Below, one piece after another: positions 17,408 to 24,244 of a DNA stretch of 64,000 nucleotides. The DNA is from Asticcacaulis solisilvae (GTDB taxonomy: Bacteria; Pseudomonadota; Alphaproteobacteria; Caulobacterales; Caulobacteraceae), in the NCBI RefSeq assembly GCF_017875235.1, contig NZ_JAGGMI010000008.1, positions 1 to 64,000 of the forward strand. Direction: 5' to 3'. The position numbers and the translations under genes are program-made. The notes beneath the pieces are model-generated. The model saw nothing but the letters and a program-made list of their open reading frames with translations. It did no database searches and had not been told where the DNA came from. Numbering within the stretch: the first letter of the stretch is position 1; every line of letters begins with the position of its first letter.

Positions 17408-17825
17408 ACCCGGAATGCCCGCTTGAGTTTGCGGCGCGGCTGGATACCCAGCCCGCTTTCGGTCAGTACATAGACACCCTCGCCCGGGACGATGCCCAGC
17501 GCGCCGAAGCCATCGGCGCCGTCCACGACGCCGATATCGCCCCTCAGCGCGTAGGCCGGCAGGACTTCCTCGAACATCGACGCCACGCAGGCGACGTGAT
17601 CGGCGTGGCCGGCGCGTCTCAGCCGGGCGATGCCGCCCCTGATCGTCCGGTATCTCCCGCGCCATTCCGCCGCCGGATCGGTGCCGGTCATGGCTTCGAC
17701 GCACGCCGCCATGAACAGCGCACAGTCGTGATGACCGGCCTTGAACGGCCTGCGCGCCGCCCGCCCCAGGCATCGACCAGGCGCGGCTCCCAGTCCGCCA
17801 GCCGCTTCAGTGTGTCGCCGCTCAT
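17404..17825 (-). pseudogene. Frameshifted phage DUF6950 / NlpC-P60-like tail-tip protein
   Basis: From ATG 17825 the frame reads MSGDTLKRLADWEPRLVDAW then GGRRA. A 1-base shift near 17755 moves the conserved part to another frame: RPFKAGHHDCALFMAACVEA, with Cys in HDCALF, TGTDPAAEWRGRYRTIRGG, then HADHVACVASMFEEV and GIVPGEGVYVLTESGL. This is the DUF6950 phage family, related to NlpC/P60-type tail-tip peptidases. The downstream hub pseudogene starts inside its last codons. The frameshift leaves the N-terminal ~25 residues out of phase. Confidence 0.75.
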
Positions 17826-17848
17826 GACCGTCCCTTGGCGACGCGCTT

Positions 17849-18489
17849 TTAGCCCCAGTACAGATCGACGGCGCCCGACACGGCGACGTGGCGGAAGAAA
17901 CTGTCGTCGCGATGAACCAGCCTCTGGCTGGCGTCGCTGAACTCTGCGTCAACGGCCGGGTCAGGGCGCGCGACACGCTGGCCAGGGAAAGAGTACAGGT
18001 GACCGTGCCGCCGCTTTGCTCCCAGCGGATTTCGTCGATCCAGCCCTTGAAGACGCGCTCAGGAACGGGAAGGTCCGGATCATCCGACAGGATCTGCTCG
18101 CCTGTCAGCGGATCGAACTCGGCACGATGGATCTCGACCGGCGCCAGGCGGGCGTCATACCCCCTGGCGGCGCGCTGGACCTCGGGCGACAGGCCGGACA
18201 GGATCACGGTGCGCGTGCGCACCTTGATACCGATATCGGCGACCGTTTCGCCGAGATCCAGCGCATTGCCCGCGCCATAATAGGCTCGCGCCTGAAAGAC
18301 CGGCCCATCCTCTCCGACCTCCCCGGTAGGAATGTCGAACATCTGGTGATCGTCGCCGGTCCAGAAGCCGATGGTCTGCTCGACGGGCTCGGCGTCACGG
18401 CTCCGCGCTCGGATCCACAACAGGCCATGCGCGAGGGTTCCGCCGCGCGCCTACCGGGCGGCGATGATGAAAGGGGGCAGATTTTTCAT
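17849..18489 (-). pseudogene. Phage DUF2163 tail protein with amber stop and frameshift
   Basis: Starting at ATG 18489 the frame reads MKNLPPFIIAAR, then TAG, then ARGGTLAHGLLWIRARSRD, so there is an in-frame amber at codon 13. It goes on with FWTGDDHQMFDIPTGEV, VLSGLSPEVQRAARGYDARL and FKGWIDEIRWEQSGGTVTC, the DUF2163 pattern. Near 17930 a 1-base shift separates SRALTRPLTQ from the expected C-terminus SDASQRLVHRDDSFFRHV, which ends VDLYWG at the TAA at 17849. DUF2163 proteins sit at the tail tip between the tape measure and the peptidase gene, matching this position. Confidence 0.8.
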
Positions 18490-18524
18490 TGGGTTACACC
18501 AATATCCTGATACGGTTTGGCAGC

Positions 18525-18630
18525 TAGAGCGATATGCCAAAAAGTGTGCAGCGGTTTTGGCTGAATATCGCGACAAAACAAAAACCTGGAGCATGATGAC
18601 GGTTCGACCTAAACGCATCATGCTCTAGCG
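18525..18630. repeat. About 106-bp imperfect palindromic repeat, copy 1
   Basis: The element begins TAGAGCGATATGCCAAAAAG, contains AATATCGCGACAAAACAAAAA, and ends in a perfect stem, GAGCATGATG with CATCATGCTC, followed by TAGCG. A second copy lies at 47185-47304 and a fragment at 54487-54515. It sits between two broken tail genes and its right end overlaps the stop codon of the 18625-19275 pseudogene, so it appears to have been inserted into the prophage. Confidence 0.8.
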
Positions 18631-19275
18631 CAGCGTCTGGCGCCACTTGAAGCCGATACCGGTGATGTACTGGCCGCGGCGGTGCCGCGCGACGCCGTTC
18701 CCGGGATAAGGACGGCCTTGCACGCCGGCCGGACAAGGGTTCACCGGCCTGTTGGCCAGGGCGCCCAGGCGGACAAAGCCCGATACCTCGACGGTCACCT
18801 CACCGTCTTCGTTGGCGGTGCCCCCGGATGCCAGGTCGTGCAGGGCATGGCGCTCGGGCTCGGCGCCATAGCTGAAGCCGAGATAGTCGCCCGGCGACAA
18901 CACATAGCCCACGGGCAGGCCCTTCAGCGTCAGTTCGCTGCGGCTCGGCGCCACCTTGATCTGCGGTGCGGCGCCCCCAGGATCGCCCCGCTTGGATCAA
19001 GTCCGGGCCCCGGCTTGGCCATATTGTAGATGAAGAAGGACCGCCCGGCCTGGCGCAGGGCCGATATCCTGGCCGAAACGGCCTCGGCTTCCCCATAGGG
19101 CATGGGCGCTAGTTGGACGTCCGGTCCACAGCCTTGCCCCAAGGTCGGCGGTCAGGATTTCCCCGGCGCCGGTCGTGCCGGTAGCTACCAGGCTTTCCGG
19201 CAGGTCGAAGCTCATCGACTGTATCTTAAGTCCGCCGAAGAAATCACTGATACTCAATGGGAAATTCAAAGCCAT
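18625..19275 (-). pseudogene. Twice-frameshifted phage tail protein upstream of DUF2163
   Basis: Three consecutive frames make one protein. Frame 1 from ATG 19275 gives MALNFPLSISDFFGGLKIQS through LTADLGARLWT. A shift near 19115 leads to DVQLAPMPYGEAEAVSARIS and FFIYNMAKPGPGLDPSGAIL. A second shift near 18972 leads to QIKVAPSRSELTLKGLPVGY, YVLSPGDYLGFSYG and a C-terminus at 18625. The pattern (a GYVLxxGDYLxFxYG box near the end) is common in alphaproteobacterial siphophage proteins placed between the tape measure and DUF2163. I cannot name a function beyond tail assembly. With two frameshifts it cannot make the full protein. Confidence 0.75.
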
Positions 19276-19289
19276 CTGAGACCCTTTAC

Positions 19290-21047
19290 CTATCGCCGTC
19301 TTGGATCATTGCCGATGGCGGCCACGCGCTGCGGCATGCCGGCGTCGTACTGGCTTAAGCCCGCCTGGACGGCGCGCATCGAACTGTCGCGGACATAGGC
19401 CCTGATCTTGCCGTCATCATCAACGCTGACACTGACCGCCACCTGTACGGCCTGCCCCCGCCGCCGGCCTTTGGTATGGTCGATAACGGTCTCACGCGGG
19501 TGCATGACGGCCAGAAAGCCGCCCTTGCCGTCGACACCGCCGCTGCGCGACCCGTCGCCTGTGTAGCCGCCGCCGTCCCAACTGAACAAACTGCTGAAGC
19601 CGCTAAAGATCGTCGACCAGACATTGCCCCCTCCGCCAGCAGCGCTCGCCGAACCCGTGCTTCCGGTCCTGCCGATGTTTCCCATCGAGGCAAAAATGTC
19701 CTTGATGCCTTGGGTGACGTAAGAAGCTGCGATTTGCCGGAACGTGTTCGACAAGGCGTCGCCAAGGTCCTGGCCGCTCGCTATGGCCTGGCCGAAGCTC
19801 TTGGCGATATCCTCCGCCAACGCTGACAACTCGCTGCGGGCAGGCGCCACGATCGAAGGTATATTGGCCATGGTGTCGGTGAGCACAGCTTCGACCTCCT
19901 TGGCATCGATGGCCAGTTGGGTGATAGGTCCTTCGGCTTCGATATCGGGCTGCTTGACGATCTCGAAGGCCTTGGCGCGCTTGGCCTCGTCATTGACGCA
20001 CTTACACGCCGTCTGGCGAGCGACCTCGGCAACCGGCCGGATTCTTGCCGCCGCGCTGTAGGTTCCACTGAGTTCGGCGACCTGTCTGTTATAGGCGACC
20101 ACTGCCCGCTTGTGATCCTCCGGTGTCATAGTGTGCTGCGCAAAGTCGGCCTCCACGCGCTCCAGATAGCCATCTAGCTGCTTGCGTCTGTCATCGTTTG
20201 GCAGCAAGGCGTCGAGGGCGTCGTCGCCAGCGAGATCGATTGTGTTCTTGATATCCTTCTCTTCTCTCTTCCGAGCGTCGTCCATGCGTTCCTGTTCCCG
20301 CCAGAACGCAAAGTAGGATTGCTCAAAAGAAACGGCCGTGTTGAACCCCTGCCCCCCAGCACCGGTATGGCGCCCTTTATATTTTTTGTAATTATCAATG
20401 ACGGCCCGGTCGGACATCGGCGTACCGAGCGGCTCGAACATCATCGAGAATTTTTTCCCTTGCTGCTCCCAGTAGTTTTTCCAGGCCAGCGCTCCGGCAT
20501 CGAGAAGTTTTGTGAGGTGGGATACGCGCTCTTCGGTGCCTCTGATCTGAGGGATTACCTTACCGAGCATCGTGGCTTGTGCCTCCGTCATCTTGTTGGC
20601 CCGGGCTAGGGACACAATGTATTCGCGCGTCTCTCCATCGATCCCGCCGACACGATCAATCATGGTTTCCACTCCCTTTACGGGGTCGGAAAATGACTCA
20701 GCCAGTTCCTGGTTGGCGGTGAGCATATCCTGTCCAGTCACCAAGGCATATTGCTTCGATATGTCGATGAGTTTTCCGATGACATCGGTGTTGGATATGC
20801 CAGCTCTGATATAGACCGCTTCCTGTTCAAGTGCGGCCGTAATCGATATATTAGCGGCGCGGGCATGTTCTTCGGCAAGCTGACTCATCATATTCGCCGT
20901 CGCACCTGTCTGCGCGCCAATCCCACTAAGACTAAGCGCGACCTGATCCTGGGCTAGAATATACTTGTAACTTACATCAATTCCGGCCTTCACAGCGTTG
21001 GTCAGCATATCCAGCGCACCACTGGCGAGCGACGCCGGTTCGATCAT
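19290..21047 (-). CDS. Phage tail tape measure protein (short, main part)
   Basis: This 585-residue protein is rich in helices. It begins MIEPASLASGALDMLTNAVK and has long amphipathic stretches. Near the C-terminus is a Gly/Ser-rich zone (TGSTGSASAAGGGGNVWSTI), then FSWDGGGYTGDGSRSGGVDG and GGFLAVMHPRETVIDHTKG. The GGYTG and HPxE.V motifs are the usual C-terminal signature of phage lambda-type tape measure proteins, which set tail length. It is short for the family and lacks the expected N-terminus, which sits in the overlapping upstream frame. It is possibly a remnant of a longer gene. Confidence 0.8.
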   Translation of the reverse strand: MIEPASLASGALDMLTNAVKAGIDVSYKYILAQDQVALSLSGIGAQTGATANMMSQLAEEHARAANISITAALEQEAVYIRAGISNTDVIGKLIDISKQYALVTGQDMLTANQELAESFSDPVKGVETMIDRVGGIDGETREYIVSLARANKMTEAQATMLGKVIPQIRGTEERVSHLTKLLDAGALAWKNYWEQQGKKFSMMFEPLGTPMSDRAVIDNYKKYKGRHTGAGGQGFNTAVSFEQSYFAFWREQERMDDARKREEKDIKNTIDLAGDDALDALLPNDDRRKQLDGYLERVEADFAQHTMTPEDHKRAVVAYNRQVAELSGTYSAAARIRPVAEVARQTACKCVNDEAKRAKAFEIVKQPDIEAEGPITQLAIDAKEVEAVLTDTMANIPSIVAPARSELSALAEDIAKSFGQAIASGQDLGDALSNTFRQIAASYVTQGIKDIFASMGNIGRTGSTGSASAAGGGGNVWSTIFSGFSSLFSWDGGGYTGDGSRSGGVDGKGGFLAVMHPRETVIDHTKGRRRGQAVQVAVSVSVDDDGKIRAYVRDSSMRAVQAGLSQYDAGMPQRVAAIGNDPRRR

Positions 21048-21247
21048 TCCCCTAAGGCTTCTGCAGCCGCTTCGTGAGTGGTTCCCGCTTTTTTCGCAGC
21101 TGCCTCGGCGGATGCCGTGGCGCCTTCAAGGGCACTTGTAGCCTTTCCGGAGCCTAAGGCGCTGGCCGTCAATTGATCGAGCGCGATTTTGGCGCGATCT
21201 GCGCCGTCCATTTTGACCTTTAGACTCAGTACGGCGATATCAGTCAC
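21044..21247 (-). CDS. N-terminal tape-measure-like fragment
   Basis: This 67-residue frame starts at GTG 21247 with GGAGG 5 bases upstream. It reads VTDIAVLSLKVKMDGADRAK, followed by an Ala/Thr-rich helix. This looks like the first ~65 residues of many tape measure proteins. It ends at a TGA that overlaps the ATG of the 585-residue main part by 4 bases. Either the two are translated by coupling, or one tape-measure gene has been split by a frameshift. I favour the split gene because the N-terminal signature is otherwise missing from the larger part. Confidence 0.6.
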   Translation of the reverse strand: MTDIAVLSLKVKMDGADRAKIALDQLTASALGSGKATSALEGATASAEAAAKKAGTTHEAAAEALGE

Positions 21248-21412
21248 AGGGCCTCCGCAGATATATGGTCGCGGCATTTCCGCGGATCATCTTACAAGCC
21301 CGCCGCCTGAAGACGCAGGTTCGTAGGAATCATAAATGGACGCCACCCGCCGCTTGCCTCAGCCACGTGAACCGTGCGACAACCTTTACGGCAGTGCACA
21401 GGGGAGCAACGG

Positions 21413-21631
21413 GTGTTTGAAACGATTTTTATGCCGCTCACATTTATCGTTGGGCTGGCGGTCTACTTCGTGCCGACCATTGTGGCAGGCTTCCGCAACC
21501 ACACCCAGACGGTGGCGATATTCGCGCTCAACCTGTTTCTGGGGTGGAGCCTGCTCGGCTGGGTCGGCGCTCTTGTATGGGCGCTGCTGAAGCCCAACCT
21601 GACCCCAGGCGCGGCACTGAGGAATAGGTGA
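21413..21631 (+). CDS. Superinfection-immunity-like small membrane protein (T4 Imm type)
   Basis: This 72-residue protein has two hydrophobic helices: IVGLAVYFVPTIVAGFRNH, and FALNLFLGWSLLGWVGALVW with ALLKP after it. The FLGW-LLGWVxALVWAL box is the signature of the superinfection immunity family named after phage T4 Imm, which blocks DNA entry of related phages at the membrane. The GTG at 21413 follows GGGGAGC and fits better than the earlier alternative start. It is on the plus strand, opposite the structural genes, and overlaps the next gene by 4 bases, so the two form a small cargo operon. Confidence 0.8.
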   Translation: MFETIFMPLTFIVGLAVYFVPTIVAGFRNHTQTVAIFALNLFLGWSLLGWVGALVWALLKPNLTPGAALRNR

Positions 21632-22038
21632 TGGTATACAGAGCTGTTTTAACTCTGGCTTCGATCGCAGGTGCGTTGTCCTTTTCGACGGCCTGCGCCC
21701 CTGCCATCAATGAACCGCACAAGCCATCGGTTCTTGAATTCGAAAATACCGTTCGCCAGACCCTCAGGGACCCAGACAGCGCCAAGTTCCGGGACAACTA
21801 TGTGTACCCGCAGCCCGACGGTTCATTTGTCGCCTGCGGATCGGTGAACGCCAAAAACGGCTACGGCGGATACACTGGGTATCGCCGGTTTATCGCCACT
21901 CGGGAAGTGGCTCTGTTCGATGGCGGCACGGCATTGAACGTCGCCAATTTCGACCTGGACTGGATGTCTCGCTGTCGTGACAATACACCACCGTCGTACA
22001 GCAACGCTTCCGGTTCGCCCTTCCACTCATACAAATAG
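21628..22038 (+). CDS. Exported, probably lipid-anchored protein with CG...GGYTG motif
   Basis: The protein has 136 residues. The N-terminus is a signal peptide ending SFSTAC, which could serve as a lipobox. The mature part has FENTVRQTLRDPDSAKFRDN and then ACGSVNAKNGYGGYTGYRRF. The latter motif also occurs in the two minus-strand neighbours (CGEISITNDRGGYTGFQPF and CGQISIANGRGGYTGFEPF), so the three are distant homologues. Coupled by ATGA to the superinfection-immunity-like gene. I infer an envelope role, perhaps in exclusion of other phages; no enzymatic motif is visible. Confidence 0.7.
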   Translation: MMVYRAVLTLASIAGALSFSTACAPAINEPHKPSVLEFENTVRQTLRDPDSAKFRDNYVYPQPDGSFVACGSVNAKNGYGGYTGYRRFIATREVALFDGGTALNVANFDLDWMSRCRDNTPPSYSNASGSPFHSYK

Positions 22039-22045
22039 ACCCGGA

Positions 22046-22426
22046 TCAATATCCCCTGGCCATACACCTGTCATAGTTATCTTGCCAGGATTCGAGCTTC
22101 CTTTTGTCTAGCTGTTCGAAGTCACTTCCGACGATTACCTCAGGCTTCAGTTCAACCCCGCCAATCCTCCGCCAATAGAAGGGCTGAAACCCGGTATATC
22201 CGCCACGGTCATTGGTGATGCTGATCTCGCCGCAAACATCGTAACCGTAACCCTTCAAGTTCTGAAACTCGGCGGATGCCCGTTCCGGCAGACTGGCAAC
22301 GATCAGCCGTTTCGCCTCGGCCTTTACCCGCATGGCCGTCCACAGATGGGCGGTAAACCAGTAACCGACCGCCAGGGCCACCAACACGGCCACCCCGCCG
22401 GCGATATAAAGATTGCGCTTTGTCAC
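22046..22426 (-). CDS. Membrane-anchored GGYTG-motif protein, copy A
   Basis: The protein has 126 residues: start MTKRNLYIAGG, one N-terminal helix (GGVAVLVALAVGYWFTAHLW), then a small extracytoplasmic domain with LKGYGYDVCGEISITNDRGG, YTGFQPFYWRRIGGVELKPE and DNYDRCMARGY at the end. It is a tandem duplicate of the gene at 22448-22831. The domain is shared with the plus-strand lipoprotein-like neighbour. It lies between tail chaperone and tape-measure genes, a common place for cargo genes. The function is unknown. Confidence 0.75.
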   Translation of the reverse strand: MTKRNLYIAGGVAVLVALAVGYWFTAHLWTAMRVKAEAKRLIVASLPERASAEFQNLKGYGYDVCGEISITNDRGGYTGFQPFYWRRIGGVELKPEVIVGSDFEQLDKRKLESWQDNYDRCMARGY

Positions 22427-22447
22427 GATAGTAACTCCTGCTGTGGC

Positions 22448-22831
22448 TCAATACCCTTCGGCCATACAGGAGGAATACCTATCCTGCCAAAACGCGAGGT
22501 CGCTCCTTTGCGAACTTTCCTCGTCGCTTCCCGCCTCAACCTTGGGCATCAGTTCGACCCCGCCGACCTTCTGCCAGATGAACGGCTCGAATCCGGTATA
22601 TCCACCCCGACCATTGGCAATGCTGATTTGGCCGCATACCGTAAAGCTGGTGTACGCCTTCAGATCCTGAAATTCGACAGCTGTCTTCTCCGGCAGACTG
22701 GCTACGATAAGCCGTTTCGCCTCGGACTTGACCCGCATGGCCGTCCACAGATGCGCAGTAAACCAGTAACCGACCGCCAGGGCCAGGAACGCGGCCAAAC
22801 CGCCGGCGATATACATATTACGCTTTGACAT
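22448..22831 (-). CDS. Membrane-anchored GGYTG-motif protein, copy B
   Basis: The protein has 127 residues starting MSKRNMYIAGG. It is nearly identical to copy A over the membrane helix and following helix (HLWTAMRVKSEAKRLIVASL), then diverges but keeps CGQISIANGRGGYTGFEPF and the C-terminal Cys in RYSSCMAEGY. The ATG at 22831 is chosen by alignment with copy A. Two Cys residues are conserved in both, perhaps a disulfide in the periplasm. The function is unknown. Confidence 0.75.
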   Translation of the reverse strand: MSKRNMYIAGGLAAFLALAVGYWFTAHLWTAMRVKSEAKRLIVASLPEKTAVEFQDLKAYTSFTVCGQISIANGRGGYTGFEPFIWQKVGGVELMPKVEAGSDEESSQRSDLAFWQDRYSSCMAEGY

Positions 22832-22877
22832 GGACGCCTCCCTCTCAGCGCCAACTAACCCGCTGCAAAGCCCCAAG

Positions 22878-23168
22878 TCAACCTTCCCGTGTCCTGACCG
22901 CCTCCATCCAGGCGCAGTCCATCGCCTGGATCAGCCGGTTGAACGGATCGAAGTCGTCCGGCCCATCCAGCCCGTACATCGTCGCATATCGCGCAATGGC
23001 CGAAAACGGGATCGGCGCCGCCCCGAACCCCACCGGCCGGTCCCCCATCAGGGCGAAGAAGGCGTCGATCATCCATTCCGCCCCCGGCAGCATCACCGGC
23101 GGCGCGATCTCCGCCGGCGGCTCACGGCCGTGGTCAACGAACCAGGCGTAGGCCTCCAGGTGTTTCAT
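22878..23168 (-). CDS. Tail assembly chaperone, downstream (T-like) frame
   Basis: The frame has 96 codons from its ATG (MKHLEAYAWFVDHGREPPAE). It overlaps the upstream chaperone gene by 4 bases and is joined to it by a -1 slippery heptamer, so it is probably made mainly as the C-terminal extension of a G-GT-type fusion, as in phage lambda. The frame is open right through the slippery site (RSAIQWRMKHLEAYAWF). The content is helical and acidic. The role would be to hold tape measure protein and recruit tail tube subunits. Confidence 0.8.
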   Translation of the reverse strand: MKHLEAYAWFVDHGREPPAEIAPPVMLPGAEWMIDAFFALMGDRPVGFGAAPIPFSAIARYATMYGLDGPDDFDPFNRLIQAMDCAWMEAVRTREG

Positions 23169-23602
23169 GCGCCACTGGATGGCGCTCCGGAGTTTTTTTC
23201 CAGCGCCGCCTGCACGCCGGTATTGTTGCGGTCGACGCTGTGCGCCGCCCAGGTGACCCAGTCGGCGAATTCCTCGTAATCCGGATCGAGCAGGAACTGC
23301 TCCGCCGTCTTCTTGGCGTAAGGCAAAGGCTCGCCGCCCGAAGTCAGCCCCTCCCAGTCGATCAGAACGACCTCAAGCAGGGTCTCGCACAGGATGCGGC
23401 GCAACGCCTCGCTATTCAGCATGCCGTCCGCGTCGCGGTCGCTATCGGGCGCCGCCCGCTCCCGCTTGGCGCGAAAGGCGCGCGCGGCGGCGCACGTCAA
23501 CCCGCGTACCCTCAGGCGCGCGTCGCTCAGGCCCGGGATACCATCCACCCACTGGCCGGCGGCGATCACCGCGCTGTTCTTTTTAATCGATTGAATATCC
23601 AT
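23165..23602 (-). CDS. Tail assembly chaperone, upstream (G-like) frame
   Basis: This 145-residue protein lies directly after the tail tube gene, where the G-type chaperone is found in siphoviruses. It begins MDIQSIKKNSAVIAAGQWVD and contains LNSEALRRILCETLLEVVLI and FLLDPDYEEFADWVTWAAHS. Near its end the codons GAA AAA AAC (23200-23192) form a canonical slippery site. A fraction of ribosomes would slip by -1 and continue into the 22878 frame. The rest stop after ALEKNSGAPSSGA. Confidence 0.8.
   Translation of the reverse strand: MDIQSIKKNSAVIAAGQWVDGIPGLSDARLRVRGLTCAAARAFRAKRERAAPDSDRDADGMLNSEALRRILCETLLEVVLIDWEGLTSGGEPLPYAKKTAEQFLLDPDYEEFADWVTWAAHSVDRNNTGVQAALEKNSGAPSSGA
23192..23198 (-). 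promoter_or_regulatory. Programmed -1 frameshift slippery heptamer (A AAA AAC)
   Basis: On the minus strand the zero-frame codons are GAA AAA AAC, giving the heptamer A-AAA-AAC of the X-XXY-YYZ type. After a -1 slip the reading frame is open and runs into the downstream chaperone frame with no stop. This is the standard device that yields the G and GT tail chaperones of siphoviruses. Confidence 0.8.
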
Positions 23603-23707
23603 GGAAATGTCCTCTGTCGGAAAGGTTCGGGGAGAGCGCCGACATCACCCTCCCCTGGCCGCCGCCCGAAGGCGGCGGTTCTCTTACCGGTGCCGGACCG
23701 GATTGCC

Positions 23708-24187
23708 TTAGGCGTCGTCGGCCGGGACCTCGACGATGTTCGAGTTCGGAGCGATGTTGAAGGTGATCATCGACGCTGTATTGGCCTCGCCGCCCTGATC
23801 CGTCTTGGACAGGACCAGGCCGATGAAATAGAGGGTCGTCGGCGTCCCCCCCGGAGGCGCGTCGTCCTTGACCAGCTTGAATGCATAGTTGGACTGGCTG
23901 TCGGCGGCGGCCTTCAACGCCAGCTGGCCGGGATCGGTGGCGATGGCGGCGAAGCGGTGCTCGCCGGCCGGCGACCGGCGCGTGCCCTTTTGCACCACGG
24001 TGCGGCCGCGATTGATCAGGTCGGTGGCGATTTCCGCCGACTGGTCACCTAAAGCCGGACGGCTGGCATAGCCGTCGACCAGCACCCAGGTCTGCGACGT
24101 GAAGTCGGCCGCGACATGGTCGGCCGCCTTGTCGTTAAGCACCCCGCCGATATACAGTTTCTCACCGGCTACTTTTTGAAGCGCCAT
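23708..24187 (-). CDS. Major tail tube protein
   Basis: This 159-residue beta-rich protein begins MALQKVAGEKLYIGGVLNDK. It has FTSQTWVLVDGYASRPALGD, KGTRRSPAGEHRFAAIATDP and LYFIGLVLSKTDQGGEANTA, the layout of phage tail tube proteins (TP901/lambda V-like fold). It precedes the chaperone pair, the conserved order in siphoviruses. It is apparently intact. Between it and the chaperone gene there is a 105-bp gap with only a GC-rich palindrome (CCGCCCGAAGGCGGCGG). Confidence 0.82.
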   Translation of the reverse strand: MALQKVAGEKLYIGGVLNDKAADHVAADFTSQTWVLVDGYASRPALGDQSAEIATDLINRGRTVVQKGTRRSPAGEHRFAAIATDPGQLALKAAADSQSNYAFKLVKDDAPPGGTPTTLYFIGLVLSKTDQGGEANTASMITFNIAPNSNIVEVPADDA

Positions 24188-24244
24188 ATCAGTATCCTTT
24201 CGATGAAGGGTTAGGATTGCGCCGCAGCGCGTTGAAAAATCGAA

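Noticed and set aside
15663-19275. Explaining the tail-tip frameshifts as programmed frameshifting
   Set aside because: No slippery heptamers occur at those points, the shifts are single and scattered, and stops and deletions accompany them. Decay fits better. Only the chaperone pair has a proper site.
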